Shown here piece after piece: positions 5,260-6,403 of a stretch of 6,403 nt of DNA; the stretch's first letter is position 1; each line of letters starts with the position of its first letter. The notes beneath the pieces are model-generated. The model was not told where the DNA came from. It saw only the letters and a list, made by a program, of their open reading frames with translations, and made no database searches. The translations under genes and the position numbers were made by a program. The DNA comes from Nitrospira sp. (GTDB taxonomy: Bacteria; Nitrospirota; Nitrospiria; Nitrospirales; Nitrospiraceae), in contig JANYAJ010000088.1 in the NCBI GenBank assembly GCA_025361385.1, positions 1-6,403 of the forward strand, read 5' to 3'.

Positions 5260-6003
5260 TTACGGTGAGAGTCGTCGGTAATGCCTCAGGAGCAGCAGCC
5301 CGCCCCATGCGAAGGAGACCAGCATCAGGAGAATGCCGACGTTGTAGGCGAGGTGAGCCAGGCGATGGTCGTACTCCAGCCAACCCAACATCGTCAGAAT
5401 ATTGTTCCAGTCGTGCCCGTCCGTTTCTTTTCCCGTCACGCCGCCAAGGAGCATGAGATCCAGAGCCCGCGCATCGTTGATATAGGGGGCGATATCCATG
5501 AAGCTTTCCGCCGTCCACCAGAGCGCCACTGCTCCGCCGAAGGGATCGCGCGTCTTGATGAGAAAGGTACCCAAACAGACGAGCGGCATCAGGACCTGGC
5601 CGAGACTTCCCCCCAGGATCATCATGAACTGTCCCAGGGGGATAAACAGAAGATGGCCCGCTTCATGGAACGGCAGATTGATCAGATGGAGGAACGACTC
5701 CCCTGTATAGTTGGTTTCGAGCGGCGTGACGATGAAGGCTCGCCCCCACCAGAGTAGCAACAGAAATACCGCAACTCGTCCAGCGAACGTGATCGAGTCG
5801 GTCGGCCTATCCGATTCAATGAGCCATTCTTTGGCAAAGGCCACCCAGCGAGAGCGGTCCCGCAGCAGAGGCTGTCGCTGCAAGGGGACAAGCGGACGAT
5901 ACTTCGCAAAGATGATTCCGCACTTCACACATTCTGTCGCCCCATCGGGCCGATCAGTCTGACATTTGGGACACGATAAGATTGCGGTCTCGGCAGACTC
6001 CAT
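5260..6003 (-). CDS. Membrane protein with N-terminal zinc ribbon and HEAGH motif, putative metallopeptidase
   Basis: Read from the ATG at 6003 the protein has 247 residues. The N-terminus is a zinc ribbon, CPKC (11-14) and CVKC (25-28), followed by GIIFAKY. Then come a polar linker, a membrane helix (about 74-91), and NLPFHEAGH (109-117), an HExxH metal-binding motif leading into a hydrophobic stretch with GGSLGQ (131-136). Further conserved-looking blocks are ESFMDIAPYINDARA (166-180) and GHDWNNILTMLGWLEYDH (196-213), and a last helix covers about 218-238. An Asp or His in these blocks could supply the third metal ligand. The combination suggests a membrane-embedded metallopeptidase related in style to M50, but no sequence family is proven. 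An in-frame GTG at 6009 would add two residues; no ribosome site precedes either start. Confidence 0.8.
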   Translation of the reverse strand: MESAETAILSCPKCQTDRPDGATECVKCGIIFAKYRPLVPLQRQPLLRDRSRWVAFAKEWLIESDRPTDSITFAGRVAVFLLLLWWGRAFIVTPLETNYTGESFLHLINLPFHEAGHLLFIPLGQFMMILGGSLGQVLMPLVCLGTFLIKTRDPFGGAVALWWTAESFMDIAPYINDARALDLMLLGGVTGKETDGHDWNNILTMLGWLEYDHRLAHLAYNVGILLMLVSFAWGGLLLLRHYRRLSP

Positions 6004-6009
6004 AGGCAC

Positions 6010-6038
6010 ACTGTAGAACCGAGTGCGCCACCGGACAA
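6010..6038 (-). promoter_or_regulatory. Candidate promoter giving a leaderless transcript
   Basis: On the minus strand TTGTCC (6038-6033) and TACAGT (6015-6010) are 17 bp apart, each matching the sigma-70 consensus at 4 of 6 positions. The -10 hexamer ends 6 nt before the ATG at 6003, so the expected transcription start falls on the A of the start codon. This fits the absence of a ribosome site before the zinc-ribbon gene. Matches of this quality also occur by chance. Confidence 0.35.
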
Positions 6039-6078
6039 GAAAATCTCTGGATTGATCAAGCCACTAAATGGTGTCTTT

Positions 6079-6204
6079 GCCGGCTGTTCAAACAGACCGT
6101 CAGCAAGGCCGCAGCGAGTGAAGACCGGAAGCGTACCCGTTGGGGTACGTTGAGGATCTGAACGATGCGAGAACGACGCTGGCGCGTCTGTTTCAGCAGC
6201 CGGC
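6079..6204. repeat. ~126-bp imperfect palindromic element (REP/MITE-like)
   Basis: The left arm (6079-6104, beginning GCCGGCTG) and right arm (6178-6204, ending CAGCCGGC) are inverted copies over 26/27 bp with a few mismatches, sharing AAACAGAC near their centres. In the middle, CGTACCC (6132-6138) and GGGTACG (6143-6149) form a perfect 7-bp stem with loop GTTG. RNA from either strand could fold as one long hairpin. The right arm touches the stop codon of the upstream gene. Neither strand has a T-run after the arm, so it is not a typical intrinsic terminator. I have an unverified memory of similar dispersed sequences in Nitrospira genomes. Confidence 0.6.
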
Positions 6205-6403
6205 TAGTGGAAGGAGAAAGGAACGGGAGCAAACGTGAGCACAAACACGGCGAGCGCGATCCATCCGACCACAATCCGCCCCCGGCCCAACGGTTCGTCA
6301 GGATCCAGCACCGGCGGATGGCCAAGACCCCAGATTCCTGACATGAACGCCCAGAGCCACCAGCCAGGCCAGCCCACGAAGCCCAGCACGATCAACAGCG
6401 GCA
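6204..6403 (-). CDS. C-terminal end of a probable M50-type (site-2 protease-like) membrane metalloprotease
   Basis: The last 65 complete codons and stop of a gene that enters from the right edge; its start and catalytic HExxH are outside the window. The visible part has a membrane segment (GFVGWPGWWLWAFMSGIWGL), then the polar GHPPVLDPDEPLGRGRIVVG, and a final helix with FVLTFAPVPF before the stop. An HPP...D...PLG...R...G...FVLTF-PVPF ending is, as I recall, common at the C-terminus of M50-family site-2-protease-like proteins. These intramembrane zinc proteases cut membrane substrates. Its neighbour across the palindrome is also a HExxH-type membrane protein. The assignment is moderate because only the tail is visible. 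Confidence 0.55.
   Translation of the reverse strand, partial: PLLIVLGFVGWPGWWLWAFMSGIWGLGHPPVLDPDEPLGRGRIVVGWIALAVFVLTFAPVPFSFH

Noticed and set aside
6079..6204. Intrinsic terminator interpretation of the large palindrome
   Set aside because: Neither strand shows a T-run after the stem, so a simple Rho-independent terminator is not supported.

Overview
All genes in this window lie on the minus strand, so transcription runs from high to low coordinates. The clearest part is the start of a kdp operon for the high-affinity K+-importing ATPase: a 26-codon membrane ORF, kdpF, a complete kdpA, and the first 82 codons of kdpB, which runs off the left edge. The high-GC sequence, the Gram-negative outer-membrane porin with a C-terminal Phe, and the style of the N-terminal zinc ribbon suggest a diderm environmental bacterium. 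My best guess is Nitrospira or a relative, but this rests on recall of similar proteins, not on a search.

Layout in transcription order. (1) 6403-6204: C-terminal tail of a probable membrane-embedded M50-type (site-2 protease-like) metalloprotease, cut by the window edge. (2) 6204-6079: a ~126-bp imperfect palindrome with 26/27-bp arms, probably a REP/MITE-like intergenic repeat. (3) 6003-5260: an integral membrane protein joining a four-Cys zinc ribbon to an HEAGH metal-binding motif, possibly translated from a leaderless mRNA. (4) 5201-4722: a secreted DUF1566 (Lcl C-terminal-like) protein. (5) 4721-4333: 389 bp without a recognisable gene. (6) 4332-4171 and 4130-3972: two small ORFs, a single-pass membrane peptide and a signal-peptide-bearing peptide. 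(7) 3891-2563: a 442-residue outer-membrane beta-barrel of the putative porin-2 (BBP2/OmpL-like) type. (8) 2562-2262: a structured, regulatory-looking spacer. (9) 2261-1: the kdp operon.

Working picture (inference). The porin and the two small proteins sit directly upstream of kdp in the same direction. The spacers before both units contain related motifs, TTTACACCGT (2360-2351) and TTTAACACCGT (4435-4425), which resemble the E. coli KdpE operator as I remember it. One economical reading is a K+-limitation module in which the porin lets K+ cross the outer membrane and KdpFABC pumps it across the inner membrane, with both under KdpDE-type control. The regulator genes, kdpC and most of kdpB lie outside the window, so this cannot be confirmed here. 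No rRNA, tRNA, CRISPR array, insertion sequence or plus-strand gene was found.
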